DNA of 32,918 nucleotides from Rhizaria sp. SCN 62-66 (lineage: Eukaryota; Rhizaria, unplaced), in the NCBI GenBank assembly GCA_001724265.1, contig MEDY01000393.1, positions 1-32,918 on the forward strand, written 5' to 3'. Below are positions 8,448-18,050 of this stretch, piece after piece. Made by a program: the position numbers and the translations under genes. Each line of letters starts with the position of its first letter. Position 1 is the first letter of the stretch. The notes under the pieces were generated by a model. It did no database searches. It was given only the letters and a program-made list of their open reading frames with translations, and was not told the DNA's origin.

Positions 8448-9525
8448 TCACTCGTCCATGCTCTTGTGTAGCGCGCGCTCCTGCCGCGCCAGCACGCGCG
8501 CGAACGTCGCCAGCATCTCAGCGTCAGCACCCGGGGCTGCATCATCAGCAGCAGCGGCAGCAGCACCTGCAGGAACAGCAGTGGCTGTGCCAGTTGCAGC
8601 GCTGCCCTGGGCCCAAGCGGGTGCGGCGACGGACATGCCGGCCAGCGCCGCGCGCACCTGCGCCAGCGCCGCCGCGTTCGCCGCCGCGCTGGCCGCCGCA
8701 GTCGCTGCAGGCGCCTTCTTAGTCGCAATCTGAGCGGTCGAAATCTTCGCAGCAGCAGTGGCAGCGGCAGCGGCAGCAAAGCCGTCATTGGCAGCATCAG
8801 CGTCGGCGTCGGCGTCGGCGGTCGCGGAGCCAGAGCCGGCGCCGGAGCCGGTGCCGGCGATGAGGATGTCGGTGGTAAGAGAGGCCAGCGTCTCGGCGTC
8901 GTACGCCGCAAGTGCGCGTGCGCGGGACGCCGCCGCGGGGCCCTCGTCGTCGCCGCTCGAGTCCTCCTCGTTCTCGGCGTCGCCGTCGCCATCGGCGCTG
9001 GTCACGGTGAAGCCCGACGCCGCCGCCGGGGCGGGCGCAGCGGTGTCGTTGCCGTCGACGTCATCGTCGAAGGAAGCAGGGAAGAAGGCGTCGCTCTTGG
9101 CGGCGGCGGCGCGCTCCGAGGCAAAGGCGGCGGCCTAGTCGCGGAGGTTCTCGCGCACGGTCGGCGCCGAGGGGTCCATCTCGTGCTGTATGATCTCCGC
9201 GTACTCGCCCTCCAGCGCGTCCTGGGAGGCGCGGCGCGGGCAGATAGCGAAGAGTGACAACAACAGCAGACACAGGAGGGGGAGTGCGGAGTGAGCTGAA
9301 GCGGGGCAGGAACGAGATATCAAGCTTAGGCGCACGTTGGGTGGATAGAACAACAAAAGATAGGTGCATACAAAAACGTACCAGACGGCGCAGAAGCATG
9401 CGCTCGAGGAAGGCAGCCTGGAAGTCGGCGTTTACACCGCTGCCGCCGTCAGCCGCAGTGACTTGGGAGGTGACCGGCGCGGCGGCCTGGGCAGGGTTCG
9501 TTTCAGGAGTTTTCTGATCAGACAT
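8448..9525 (-). CDS. Unrecognised Ala/Asp-rich protein, one intron, internal in-frame TAG
   Basis: ATG 9525 opens MSDQKTPETNPAQAAAPV and exon 1 (9382-9525) ends ...FLERMLLRRL at CTG|GTACGT. With acceptor CTCCCAG|GAC, exon 2 (8448-9221) continues in phase 0 as DALEGEYAEIIQHEMDP...RENLRD, then TAG at 9135-9137, then AAAFASERAAAAK... and a long Asp/Glu- and Ala-rich tail to TGA (MDE at the end). All parts share one frame. Either TAG is a nonsense mutation, or it is read through, or it is actually the 3' splice site: the same donor joined to ACTAG|GCC at 9134 also gives an in-frame, phase-0 product without TAG (intron 9135-9381, 247 nt). The family is not recognised; the N-terminal half has the look of a short helical domain. 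Confidence 0.6.
9222..9381 (-). other. Intron in the Ala/Asp-rich gene (160 nt, phase 0)
   Basis: The donor GTACGT is identical to that of FKBP and transporter intron 2. The acceptor CGCCGCGCCTCCCAG has a pyrimidine-rich run. An alternative acceptor at 9135 (…GACTAG) would lengthen the intron to 247 nt and remove the internal TAG. Confidence 0.65.
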
Positions 9526-9908
9526 TAAATAGATACTAAAACTGTACTGGTTCGCGAGAAGAGCCCCTTGTTCTGGTTACAAAGAGAGGTATCCACGCGC
9601 AAGCCACGCGCAAGTTCGCGAAGAACGACTTGTGGTGGGCGTGCCTTGCTGACGTGGGGACGAGAAAGAATAGAAATAGTATGCTCAGAGTCAGAACATC
9701 ACTGTCTTGATTTCGAATTTAATATTTAAGCTTTTTAAGTTAACTTCAGTACTTCCTTTAAAAAATACTGCGTCATACGGAAGAATAGACCGATTTCGAA
9801 TTCACATTCAATTTCCACCACGTGAGGTCTTAAAGTCCGTACCAATTGCATTTCACTCTGCCTCACCCTCGCAACTCTTTGCAAACCCATATGTTCTTGA
9901 TTCCACAG
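9526..9908. promoter_or_regulatory. Divergent promoter region, Ala/Asp-rich gene / riboflavin transporter
   Basis: This 383-nt AT-rich stretch lies between two gene starts. The plus-strand gene's ATG follows cttgattccacag directly, which resembles a 3' splice site, so a 5'-UTR intron is possible. No other motif is claimed. Confidence 0.4.
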
Positions 9909-11705
9909 ATGCCCGATCTCCCTGTATCGATATCATCAAGTCGCGCCGTCGCGCCGGCGCCTTCTGCGCCCGCGCGTGAGTGGCCCGTGATGCTGGCGGT
10001 GCTGCTGGTGGGAATGGGCGCCTGGATGAGCGTCAACGCGCTCTACTCGCACTCGCCCGTCTTCGTCGACACGCAGCCGGAGAAGCAGACCATCACGTCC
10101 TACTTTGTTGCCTTCCAGCAGGTTGGCAGCCTGCTTTTCCTCCTCTTTCACCGACTCACGCTGGCGCTGCTGCCGCCCGCGCAGTCGCCGCGCTTCCTCG
10201 TCGTTATCCTCGCCCTCGCCACGGCCGCGCTGCTGCTGCCCGCTGCCTCTTTCACCACCACCGCGCACATTGCGGGCGGGCCCAAGTCCATCGTGCTCTA
10301 CGTTGCCATGACGCTCGCCGGCTTCGCCAGCGCCGCCACCAACGTCTACTGCTACCCGGCGGTCTCGCTGTACCCGCGCCGCTACACCGTGGCCTACACG
10401 CTCGGGCTCAGCCTCAGCGCGACGGCCGTGGGCGTCGCCGCGCTCATCCAGGACGGGCCCGAGTCGCTCTACATCTCGCCCACGGCCTACTTCGTCTTCT
10501 TCACCGCGCTCACCGCCGCCTCGGCCGTCGCCGCCTGGTACCTGGCCTTCGGCGCCAACCCCGCTGCCGTGCGCGCCAGACTCGCCGCTGAGGCCGCCGC
10601 GGAGGCCGCCGCCGCCGCAGAGGCCGCGGAGGAGAAGGCGCTGGCGCAAACCGAGGGCCAGGGTTTAGATAAGACCGCAGTGGCGATGACGGCGCGCGTT
10701 AACGTCGTTGACGCTGCGGTCGAGGCCGAAGACGGCGCCGCGTCGCCGGTGTCGTCGTCCCTGAAGAAGACCGGCAGCGGCCAGGCGCTGTTGCCCGCCT
10801 CGGCCTCCTCCGCCAAAGCCACCGGCGGCTACAACAGCACAGCCGACGCTGACGCAGACTCGGAGGCTGAGACCACGACCTCGGTGGCTGTGGCGGCGGC
10901 GGCGATGACTGCGACCGGCGAGCCCACCATGTCGGGCGAGGCAGCGCTCGAGGCCGGCCTCGCGCACACCGCTGCGGATGCGGATGCGGATGCGACTGCG
11001 CCGTCGTTTAGCGTGAGCACTGCGCGCGTGCTGTGGTACTACGCGGTCCCGCTGCTGGCGCAGTTCGTGCTCTCGGGGCTGTCCTTCGGCGTCATCCCCT
11101 CGGTGCTTCCGTACGCCACGCTGTCCTACCACAAGGGCGCGCGCGTGTACCTCGTCGCCACCTCGGTCGCCTTCTGCCTCGACCCCTTCGCGCGCCTGCT
11201 CGTTGCCGCGCCTGTCACGCAGCGCCTCTTTGCCGCGCCCGCGCGCGTGCAGTTCCGCGCCATCGCGCTGCTGGGGTCGCTCGCCGCGCTGCTCATGTCG
11301 CTCGTCACGGCCATCGCCGCCGCGTCGCCCAAGCCCTGGGGCTGGCAATACGCGTCCATGGGCGCGCTGCCAATCGTGCTCTCCTCTCTCGCCAGCGCCG
11401 TCGTCGCCTTCACATTCACCGCTGCATTCTTCACCTTCCACGACGCCTCGGGCGCCGCCGACGCCGCCGTCACGGTGGCGAGCGCCGCAGACACCCTCCC
11501 GGGTCACGCCGGTGCGAATGCGAAGACGACAACGGGCGCGCTGTGCAAGGACAGCGCGGAGCGCGCGGCGGCCGAGGGGCAGGTGCGCGGCGTGGCCTAC
11601 CGCTGGGGCGGGCTGACGATGCAGTTCGGCGCCACCACGGGCGCCGTCTTCTCCTTCCTGCTCTTCGTCATCTTCCCCCAGATCGCCGACCCAGAGTTCC
11701 GGTAA
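9909..11705 (+). CDS. SLC52A: SLC52-type riboflavin transporter
   Basis: The 598-residue protein (ATG 9909 to TAA) resembles the SLC52 family of plasma-membrane riboflavin carriers. Early residues GMGAWMSVNALYSHSPVFV followed by PEKQTITSYFVAFQQVGSLLFLLFHRL follow the family pattern of GMGSW-x-x-NGLW-x-ELP...PEGW...PSYL...QLANIGPL. Next come TNVYCYPAVSLYPRRY and, in the second half, SGLSFGVIPSVLPYATLSY, matching the family's N-G-x-LPSVQTYSCLSYG region. The C-terminus RWGGLTMQFGATTGAVFSFL also fits. About ten or eleven membrane segments are visible. The central cytosolic loop (~216-367) is an Ala/Glu/Asp/Ser low-complexity insert. An upstream in-frame ATG at 9846 exists, but its codons are AT-rich. 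Human members are about 450-470 residues, so the extra length is mainly the loop. Confidence 0.75.
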   Translation: MPDLPVSISSSRAVAPAPSAPAREWPVMLAVLLVGMGAWMSVNALYSHSPVFVDTQPEKQTITSYFVAFQQVGSLLFLLFHRLTLALLPPAQSPRFLVVILALATAALLLPAASFTTTAHIAGGPKSIVLYVAMTLAGFASAATNVYCYPAVSLYPRRYTVAYTLGLSLSATAVGVAALIQDGPESLYISPTAYFVFFTALTAASAVAAWYLAFGANPAAVRARLAAEAAAEAAAAAEAAEEKALAQTEGQGLDKTAVAMTARVNVVDAAVEAEDGAASPVSSSLKKTGSGQALLPASASSAKATGGYNSTADADADSEAETTTSVAVAAAAMTATGEPTMSGEAALEAGLAHTAADADADATAPSFSVSTARVLWYYAVPLLAQFVLSGLSFGVIPSVLPYATLSYHKGARVYLVATSVAFCLDPFARLLVAAPVTQRLFAAPARVQFRAIALLGSLAALLMSLVTAIAAASPKPWGWQYASMGALPIVLSSLASAVVAFTFTAAFFTFHDASGAADAAVTVASAADTLPGHAGANAKTTTGALCKDSAERAAAEGQVRGVAYRWGGLTMQFGATTGAVFSFLLFVIFPQIADPEFR

Positions 11706-12611
11706 TCAGGTAATCAGCGGATACGCCCCGGGCAGACATCACGATCACGGGCACTGCCCACGGGTATCGCCATGGGTACCGTGCGTTCACCTTCTTTTAT
11801 TTTTGTTTTTTATATCAGTTATGCTGTTTTTTCACTTACTAATCCAGTCAGTCATTATGACTCTCGTGTTTTTTGTGTCGCTATCCAAAGACATTCATTG
11901 TCTTCGTCAGTGACACGTCTCGAGCTTTTTTCCAAAACAGTTTTTTTATTGTCATTATGTGTCCTGTCGTATTCCGTGCAGTGCACACACAAAGCACTCC
12001 GCGTTGCTGCTCTAGTGCGCGCAACGCCAGCAATCCGCGCTCAGTCTACTACAAAAGACAAATGACTGCGCGTGGTCTTGCGACCCTTACTTACCTTCTT
12101 TTCTTTTTCACATGTTTCAGTTGTTGTCGCATGTCTGTGTCATGTTAGATAGTTTGCCGTAGTTGTTGTTGTCGTGTTTGTTTGGTGCGAAGTAGTTTCT
12201 CTCTCGTTGTTGCTCATCATGAGTTGCAGATGAGTTAGTTTAAAACTATCCTCCAGTGTACGCTAAAGCTTTTCTTCATCATGATTCTCACATGATATTA
12301 CGTATCGACGAACTTTAACTCTTGTCACTGTTAATTATTCAATTTTGTTGTTGTGTTGGCATGGCTCATTCGAGTGCTATCCTCGAATTCAACTCTTGTC
12401 AAGACAAACAATACAAACGTTCATTTCCAATCCACGAGTAGTATTGACAAACAAATTTACATGTATATTGGTTACAATTGGAAGAAATTTATGAAGAAAT
12501 GAAAAAATAAGAAAAGAAAAGTAGAGGGATATATCAAAAGAGAAGAGAAACGCATGCTAAAAATACCACTACATCATCAGAAGCCAGAAGACGCTTCCGC
12601 ACTGCGACAAC
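11706..12611. other. Convergent intergenic region (906 nt)
   Basis: AT-rich DNA lies between the stop codons of the riboflavin transporter and LeuRS. It is T-rich at 11800-12350 and A-rich at 12480-12560 on the plus strand, in keeping with 3' UTRs facing one another. No gene, tRNA or ordered repeat is seen. Confidence 0.5.
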
Positions 12612-15600
12612 TTAGACGAAGGAGAAGGTGGGGCGGCCGGGCGTGGCGGTGGAGATGGGCCCGTCCTCGGTGGGCACGAACTCCTCGATCGTGGTCGTCT
12701 CGACGGTCACGCCGTCGATGCCGCGCACCAGGTAGCCGATGTGCTCGCGCACCGTCTTGACCTCGTCGAAGGGCATCGCCAGCTCGAGCGCCTGCGCGCC
12801 CTCCTCGGCGAACTGCGCGCGCACCGTCGACGCGAAGGCCATGGCGTTGGTGAGAAGCTTCTTCGACGCCGGCACCGCGGGGTCGACGGGGAACAGCGCC
12901 TTGACGGCCGCGTTGACGGGCGCGGCATTGGCGAGCGCCTCCTTCTTGTCCTCGCCGGGGAAGGCGGCGACGAGCGCGGCCAGCTCCGAGATGACCTTGA
13001 CCTGCCAGATGGGGTAGCCGGTCGCGACGCGGACGACGGCGCCTGCATGCGCCACGGCCGTGCCCTTGGGCGCCTTCTTGGCCTTGACCGTCAGCGCGCG
13101 CGCAGCGGCGCCGCGCAGGTTGGAGCAGAAGACAGAGATGTAGGCGGCCTCGCGAAGCAGCGCAGTGTCGGGCGCGGCCAGCACGGGCCAGGCGGCGTCG
13201 CAGACGAGGTCCACAGCGGCCTGAGCGTCAGCGAAGGCGGGGCGGATGAGGTCCCACATGGTCTGCGACCAGAAGGGGCAGATGGGCGAGAGCGTGACGG
13301 CGAAGACGCGCAGCCACTGCAGCAGCACATCCTTGTTCATGGGCACGGCGCCGCCGGCCGCCTCGGCACAGGCCGTGCGGTAGGCGTCGCGCACGTTGCA
13401 GAGCTCGTGGCAGGCCAGGCGCGAGGCGTCCATGATGCGCATCTGCTCGTAGGCCGTCTTGGCCTCAGCCACGATGGCCGCCGTCTGAGCAGAGAACACG
13501 CGGTCCCAGAAGGTCATCTCGCCGGAGCGCAGGGACGCATCGGCCAGAGTCTCACGCGCGAAGACGAGCTCCTTGGACAGACGCAGGATGGCGGCGTTGG
13601 CGACGAGCGATGAGAAGTTGGCGTCGTCGAGCGAGTCGCCGGCCGAGGCGAGGCCGAAGCGCGCGGCGTCGGCGCCGTACATCTTGATGGCGTCGTGCAG
13701 AGTGATGAAGGTGCCGTTTGACTTAGACATCTTCTGCCCGTTAATGAGCAGCATGCCGTTGGCGTAGTAGGAGCGCGGGAGCTTGTCCGCGCCCAGCACG
13801 GCCTCGTGGTTGTACAGAGTCATGACCAGGTGGTTGTTGAGCAGGTCCTTGCCGGACACGCGCAGGTCGAACGGGTACCAGAACTCGAACTCAGCGCGCA
13901 TGCGGTCGAGCGTCTCGCGCGCGATGCCGCAGTCCGCGGGGAATTCGGCGCCGGGCAGGAAGACGTAGCTGAAGACGGCGTCGGTGAGCTGCTCGGCCTT
14001 GACGCCCGCGGGGCCCTTGCCCTCGGTCATGGAGCCGCCCTGGAGGAGCGCAACGATAGTATAGTAGGCCATGTAGATGGTCGAGTCCGAGAGCGACTCG
14101 ATGAGCGGGTGGGCGGGGTCGAACTCCATGCGCGTGCCCAGCCCGAAGGCGCGCGAGCAGCCCCACTGGTGCAGCCAGCCGATGGTGAAGAGCAGGCGCG
14201 CGCGCACCGAGCGGTTGTAGGTCTGGAAGGCGTCCGACTCGGCGTGCGCGCGGATGGCGGCCTGCCACTCGGGCTCGCCGTACTTGATGGCCCACTGGTC
14301 GATGAGACCGACGACGCACTCCTCCTCCGTGCGCGAGATCACAATCGACTCGGGCTCGGCGTAGGGGAAAGCCAGCCCGTCGGCGATCATCGACGCCTTG
14401 ACGGCCTCCTTGACGTCCTTAACGAGGCTGCCGGCGTGGGGACCGACGATCATGACGCCCTTGTCGAAGCCGTACTTGTACACCTCGTCCTTGATCTTGG
14501 CGAGCAGCACGGCGTCGTTCTGCGACTTGACGCCATACTTCTTGCACAGCATCGGCGCGGCCTGGTCGGTCCCGTCGAGCTCGTCGATGCGAATAATGGG
14601 CACCACCTCGAAGGGCAGCACCATCTCGTCCTTGATGCCGAACTTGGCGCGAAAATCGGGCTTGTTCTTCATGTCCATCAGCGCCGCGTAGTCGGCGGGC
14701 GCGTCCGAGGGCACCGAGGTCACGATGCCCGTGCCCTTGTCCATCAGAATCGTCAGCAGAGGCAGGATGTAGACCTTCTCGTAGGACGTCAGCGGCGCCT
14801 TGATGGCGCAGCCGAGGAGGTGCTGGCCCAGCAGGTTGCCGAGCTTGCGGTTCGCGCACTCGCCCCACGTGAACGCGCCGGCGGGACCCTCGAAGGGCTT
14901 GAAGACGGCGTCCTGGAAAGCCATGTTGAGCGCGGAGCGGTCGGTGCACACGAAGACCTCGTTCTTCTGCGTGCGGTAGACCTGGTACTCGCCCGTGGGC
15001 AGCACGAACGCGTTGGTCTGGCCGTACATGGTCTCGGGGCGCAGTGTCGCCGCGGGCAGCACCACCTCCACGGGCGTCAGCTCGCCGGCGGCAGCGGCGG
15101 CGTCGCCAGCAGCGGATTCGACGGGCGCGAGGCCAGCGGCGGCGAGGAGCTCGGTGAGCGCGGCGGGGAAGGGCGCCTGCAGACGGAGCTTGATAGCCGT
15201 GTATGCCTGCGGCATGACGCCCTCGCCGTCGCCCTTGCGGTCGTGGTCCGAGCACACCTGCTTGTTCGAGGGCGTCATGATCGACATGAGCTTGCCGTAG
15301 GACAGCTTGTCCTTGGCGCGCAGCTGGTTGAACTGCCAGCGCACGAACGCGTCAAAGAACGGGTTCGCGTCCGTGGTGATGAAGGTGCGGCGCCAGTCAA
15401 CTGCGACGCCAAAGTCGTTCATGTCCTTCTGCGCGATGGGCGGCCAGTACGTCAGCCAGTGCGCGGGGTCGCAGAACTTGGCGATCTCGGCCTCGGGCAC
15501 GCCCATCTCGCGCATGATCAGCCACTGGTACGCGTGCCCGGACTTCTTGCCAGCGAGCTTGCCCTTCTTCTTGCGCTTCTTGTCCGCGGGCGCGGCTGGC

Positions 15601-16121
15601 GCGGCGGCGCCGGCGGCCTCGGGAGCGGCGGCCTCAGCGGCGGGCGCGGCGGGGGTCTCGGGCTCGTCGGCCTCCTCCTCGGCCTCGGCGGCCTTCTCGA
15701 CCGGGAACACGGGCGGGTTGCCGAACGCCGCGATCTCCTTCTGCAGCTTCTGCGCGCACGCCAGGATGGGCATGCCGGTGCAGTGGAAACCGAAGGGGAA
15801 GAGCGCGCGCTTGCCCAGCAGGCGCTGGAAGCGGACCATGAACTCGGCCTTGGTCATCGAGAAGGCGTGGCCCAGGTGCAGCGCGCCGTTCATGTACGGA
15901 AACGGGAACGTCACCATGAACTTGTTCTTGGCGGCCAGCTCGGCCGGGTCCGTCGGCGCGTCGACCTCGTAGGCCTTGGCGGCGCCCCAGCGCGCCTTGA
16001 CGCCCGCCTCGGCGGCGATGAGCTCGTCGCGGCGCTTCGTCTCGGCCGCGACCAGCGGCGCGGGCGCGGCGGCGGCGGCGGCGGCGACGGCGGAGGCATC
16101 AGTGGCGTCCTTAGAAGACAT
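12612..16121 (-). CDS. LARS1: Leucyl-tRNA synthetase, cytosolic (eukaryotic/archaeal type)
   Basis: This class I synthetase charges tRNA-Leu and edits mischarged products. The 1169-residue frame (ATG 16121 to TAA) carries the HIGH-type motif in NGALHLGHAFS near residue 80 and KMSKS in GQKMSKSNGT near residue 798. The CP1 editing domain is present, with TLRPETMYGQTN and MDKGTGIVTSVPSDAP. The sequence YQWLIMREMG...VDWRRTFITTD...NPFFDAFVRWQF is characteristic of the eukaryotic cytosolic enzyme rather than the bacterial or organellar one. An Ala/Glu/Pro stretch followed by a Lys/Arg cluster (DKKRKKKGKLAGKK) interrupts the region before that block. Length is close to the human protein (1176). An in-frame ATG at 16268 would add 49 residues rich in Ser/Leu/Pro/Arg with no Asp or Glu. 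It is intronless and diverges from FKBP12. Confidence 0.95.
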   Translation of the reverse strand: MSSKDATDASAVAAAAAAAPAPLVAAETKRRDELIAAEAGVKARWGAAKAYEVDAPTDPAELAAKNKFMVTFPFPYMNGALHLGHAFSMTKAEFMVRFQRLLGKRALFPFGFHCTGMPILACAQKLQKEIAAFGNPPVFPVEKAAEAEEEADEPETPAAPAAEAAAPEAAGAAAPAAPADKKRKKKGKLAGKKSGHAYQWLIMREMGVPEAEIAKFCDPAHWLTYWPPIAQKDMNDFGVAVDWRRTFITTDANPFFDAFVRWQFNQLRAKDKLSYGKLMSIMTPSNKQVCSDHDRKGDGEGVMPQAYTAIKLRLQAPFPAALTELLAAAGLAPVESAAGDAAAAAGELTPVEVVLPAATLRPETMYGQTNAFVLPTGEYQVYRTQKNEVFVCTDRSALNMAFQDAVFKPFEGPAGAFTWGECANRKLGNLLGQHLLGCAIKAPLTSYEKVYILPLLTILMDKGTGIVTSVPSDAPADYAALMDMKNKPDFRAKFGIKDEMVLPFEVVPIIRIDELDGTDQAAPMLCKKYGVKSQNDAVLLAKIKDEVYKYGFDKGVMIVGPHAGSLVKDVKEAVKASMIADGLAFPYAEPESIVISRTEEECVVGLIDQWAIKYGEPEWQAAIRAHAESDAFQTYNRSVRARLLFTIGWLHQWGCSRAFGLGTRMEFDPAHPLIESLSDSTIYMAYYTIVALLQGGSMTEGKGPAGVKAEQLTDAVFSYVFLPGAEFPADCGIARETLDRMRAEFEFWYPFDLRVSGKDLLNNHLVMTLYNHEAVLGADKLPRSYYANGMLLINGQKMSKSNGTFITLHDAIKMYGADAARFGLASAGDSLDDANFSSLVANAAILRLSKELVFARETLADASLRSGEMTFWDRVFSAQTAAIVAEAKTAYEQMRIMDASRLACHELCNVRDAYRTACAEAAGGAVPMNKDVLLQWLRVFAVTLSPICPFWSQTMWDLIRPAFADAQAAVDLVCDAAWPVLAAPDTALLREAAYISVFCSNLRGAAARALTVKAKKAPKGTAVAHAGAVVRVATGYPIWQVKVISELAALVAAFPGEDKKEALANAAPVNAAVKALFPVDPAVPASKKLLTNAMAFASTVRAQFAEEGAQALELAMPFDEVKTVREHIGYLVRGIDGVTVETTTIEEFVPTEDGPISTATPGRPTFSFV

Positions 16122-16788
16122 TAGATGCTGCGGGCAACGTAGGAGGGGAAATATGGAAAGCAGGGAAAGTCGAGGAGAGAGGAACAAGAGTGTGCGCGGC
16201 AAAGGATAGAACACAGATGAGCGCGGGTGTACGAAGGATTGCGGAGACACAATTTTGAAAGAATACATCGCATGTTAGCATGACAGAAAATAACAATGAT
16301 GTAGTAGAGCAACTATTGTGTCGTCAGATCTTATCAAAATATGATTATGAGACACATGAGCCCAGATATTCATCCCGCGAAACGTGCGTTTTGCGCTCTG
16401 CGAGGAGCGAGGAGGGTCACGATCACGAAAAAGAGTGGACAGACGAGCCACTAGTAGCTGTGCGCAAAAAATATAAAAAAACTACTTGTGGTGGACCCAA
16501 AAGTTAGGTCGGCTGTCTGGTCGGTTGGTGGCCGAACCAGGCGCCATCTTCGCCACTTTGTTCTGGCTGCTAAACGCGTTCAACGGGTTTTCGTCAATCG
16601 AATCGGACACTTTCTTTGTCTTAATTATTTCGTTTTGTTTGTAATCTCGAAAGAAGACTGCTAATGACCTCTGCATTGGTCTAGCGGAAAGATCCGGTTT
16701 CGCCCTCTCCACATCACACACACGTCGCTCACCTCCACAACTTGCTTCCTCACTTTCTCGCCCTCTGCATCTGCTGCTGCAGCAAGAG
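16122..16788. promoter_or_regulatory. Divergent promoter region, LeuRS / FKBP12
   Basis: This 667-nt region holds both promoters. Its LeuRS-proximal part (16122-16268) is also an open in-frame extension of LeuRS. The FKBP-proximal 100 nt is pyrimidine-rich and leads into ctgcagcaagagATG. No core promoter motif is claimed. Confidence 0.45.
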
Positions 16789-17313
16789 ATGTCCTTCCAG
16801 GTTCTTAAGGCCGACGGCACTGAGTACGTCACCGGCACCGGTGCCACCCCCAAGGTACGTCTTGTGATCTCTTGCAACCACTCTCTCATTTCCGGCTGTC
16901 AAACGGCTGACGTGCCATCCGGATCCGGACCTGATAACAGTCGACTTTTGTTGCTCTGCTGCTGCTGCTCTTTTGCTGTCTCTCACTCTATCGTTTTCTT
17001 ACTTTATGGTACAATAATGCTTGCTATTGCTTCCTCCTAGGCTGGCGACAAGGTCACCGTCCACTACACTGGCACCCTGACCAACGGCACTAAGTTCGAC
17101 TCCTCCCGCGACCGCGGCCAGCCCTTCGTCTTCACCATCGGCCGCGGCCAGGTCATCCGCGGCTGGGACGAGGGCGTCGCCAAGATCTGCGTTGGCGACC
17201 GCGTCAAGCTCGTCTGCCCCCCCGCCTACGCCTACGGCGCTGGCGGCATCCCCGGCGTCATCCCTGCCAACGCCACCCTCAACTTCGACGTCGAGCTCCT
17301 CAAGATCAACTAA
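16789..17313 (+). CDS. FKBP1A: FKBP12-type peptidyl-prolyl cis-trans isomerase
   Basis: This single-domain FK506-binding immunophilin is 112 residues long, close to the 108 of the human protein. Exons are 16789-16854 and 17041-17313, ending in TAA. All usual pocket elements are visible: [20 protein letters not shown], the core [19 protein letters not shown] and the closing [10 protein letters not shown]. These include the Tyr, Asp, Phe, Val-Ile, Trp and second Tyr positions that line the drug and substrate site. There is no signal peptide and no added domain, so a cytosolic location is expected. It would accelerate prolyl isomerisation and, if TOR is sensitive, mediate rapamycin action. Without splicing, the first exon frame runs into intron sequence. 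Confidence 0.97.
16855..17040 (+). other. FKBP12 intron (186 nt, phase 0)
   Basis: Donor AAG|GTACGT and acceptor TTGCTTCCTCCTAG|GCT, with a clear pyrimidine tract. Joining gives ...[14 protein letters not shown]..., exactly as the family requires, so this is the best supported intron in the window. Confidence 0.95.
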
Positions 17314-18050
17314 GCGCGCCAACCGACGCTAGGTCGACTTGTCTGTCGCGTGCACGAGCTGACCGCTGCTGAGTTGCTCTGTTTTCATCTTGTTCCTGAC
17401 ACGACGATGACAAAGTGATTGGTGCGGTCAGTGAGTAGGGAGAGAAAACGCCTTGGAACGCGAGTTCTGCGGAGTCTATGTACATAGTGATGCGGGGCTT
17501 TGATTCAAAGCCCTTATTGTCATTTCTGTTGCGTTGATATGCTTTGTGTCTGTCTGCGCTGCAGTGTAAAAATACACTCTCTTGTTGTTCGTTACTCTCA
17601 TTTTTATCTGACGTCGACACTCTTCTCTGTCGCTGCTCCTCTCTCTCCTCTGCACTGTTGCCTGTGCTGCTCTTGAATTTGATATCTCAAGCGTTATAAC
17701 GACCGTCACTCGACATAAAATGATGTTTATGACATAGAACCCTTATTTTCATATTCATTTCTTTTTTCGTTTTTGCTCTCTCTGCATTCTTTGACCGCTC
17801 ACGACGCCGTTTAATCCTCCTCGCTGCTCCCTTTCCCAGAGTGTCGGTTCTCGTCCTTTCTCTCGTGTTGTGACGCGACAGATCGAAAGACAGACCCACC
17901 CGTGTGAACAAAAAGAAAGAAGTCATCGTTGACTCCTCTTTTCTCTTCCGTTCTCTTCCTTTAAACCTCTTTTGTCCCGTCCAGACAGCAGACAGGACAC
18001 TTGAGACACCAAGGCTTAACACAGTCTACCTTTTGACGCCGACTCTTCCC
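17314..18050. other. Intergenic between FKBP12 and the cysteine-rich protein gene
   Basis: This 737-nt stretch holds the FKBP12 3' UTR and the promoter and leader of the next gene on the same strand. It is T/C-rich with many tctct runs near 17570-17660 and 17750-17850. An open frame runs in from 17904 but lacks coding bias before ATG 18051. Nothing else is recognised. Confidence 0.45.

Noticed and set aside
13806-16124. 772-codon plus-strand open frame opposite LeuRS
   Set aside because: It is an antisense shadow caused by GC-rich codons; the minus strand encodes an unmistakable LeuRS.
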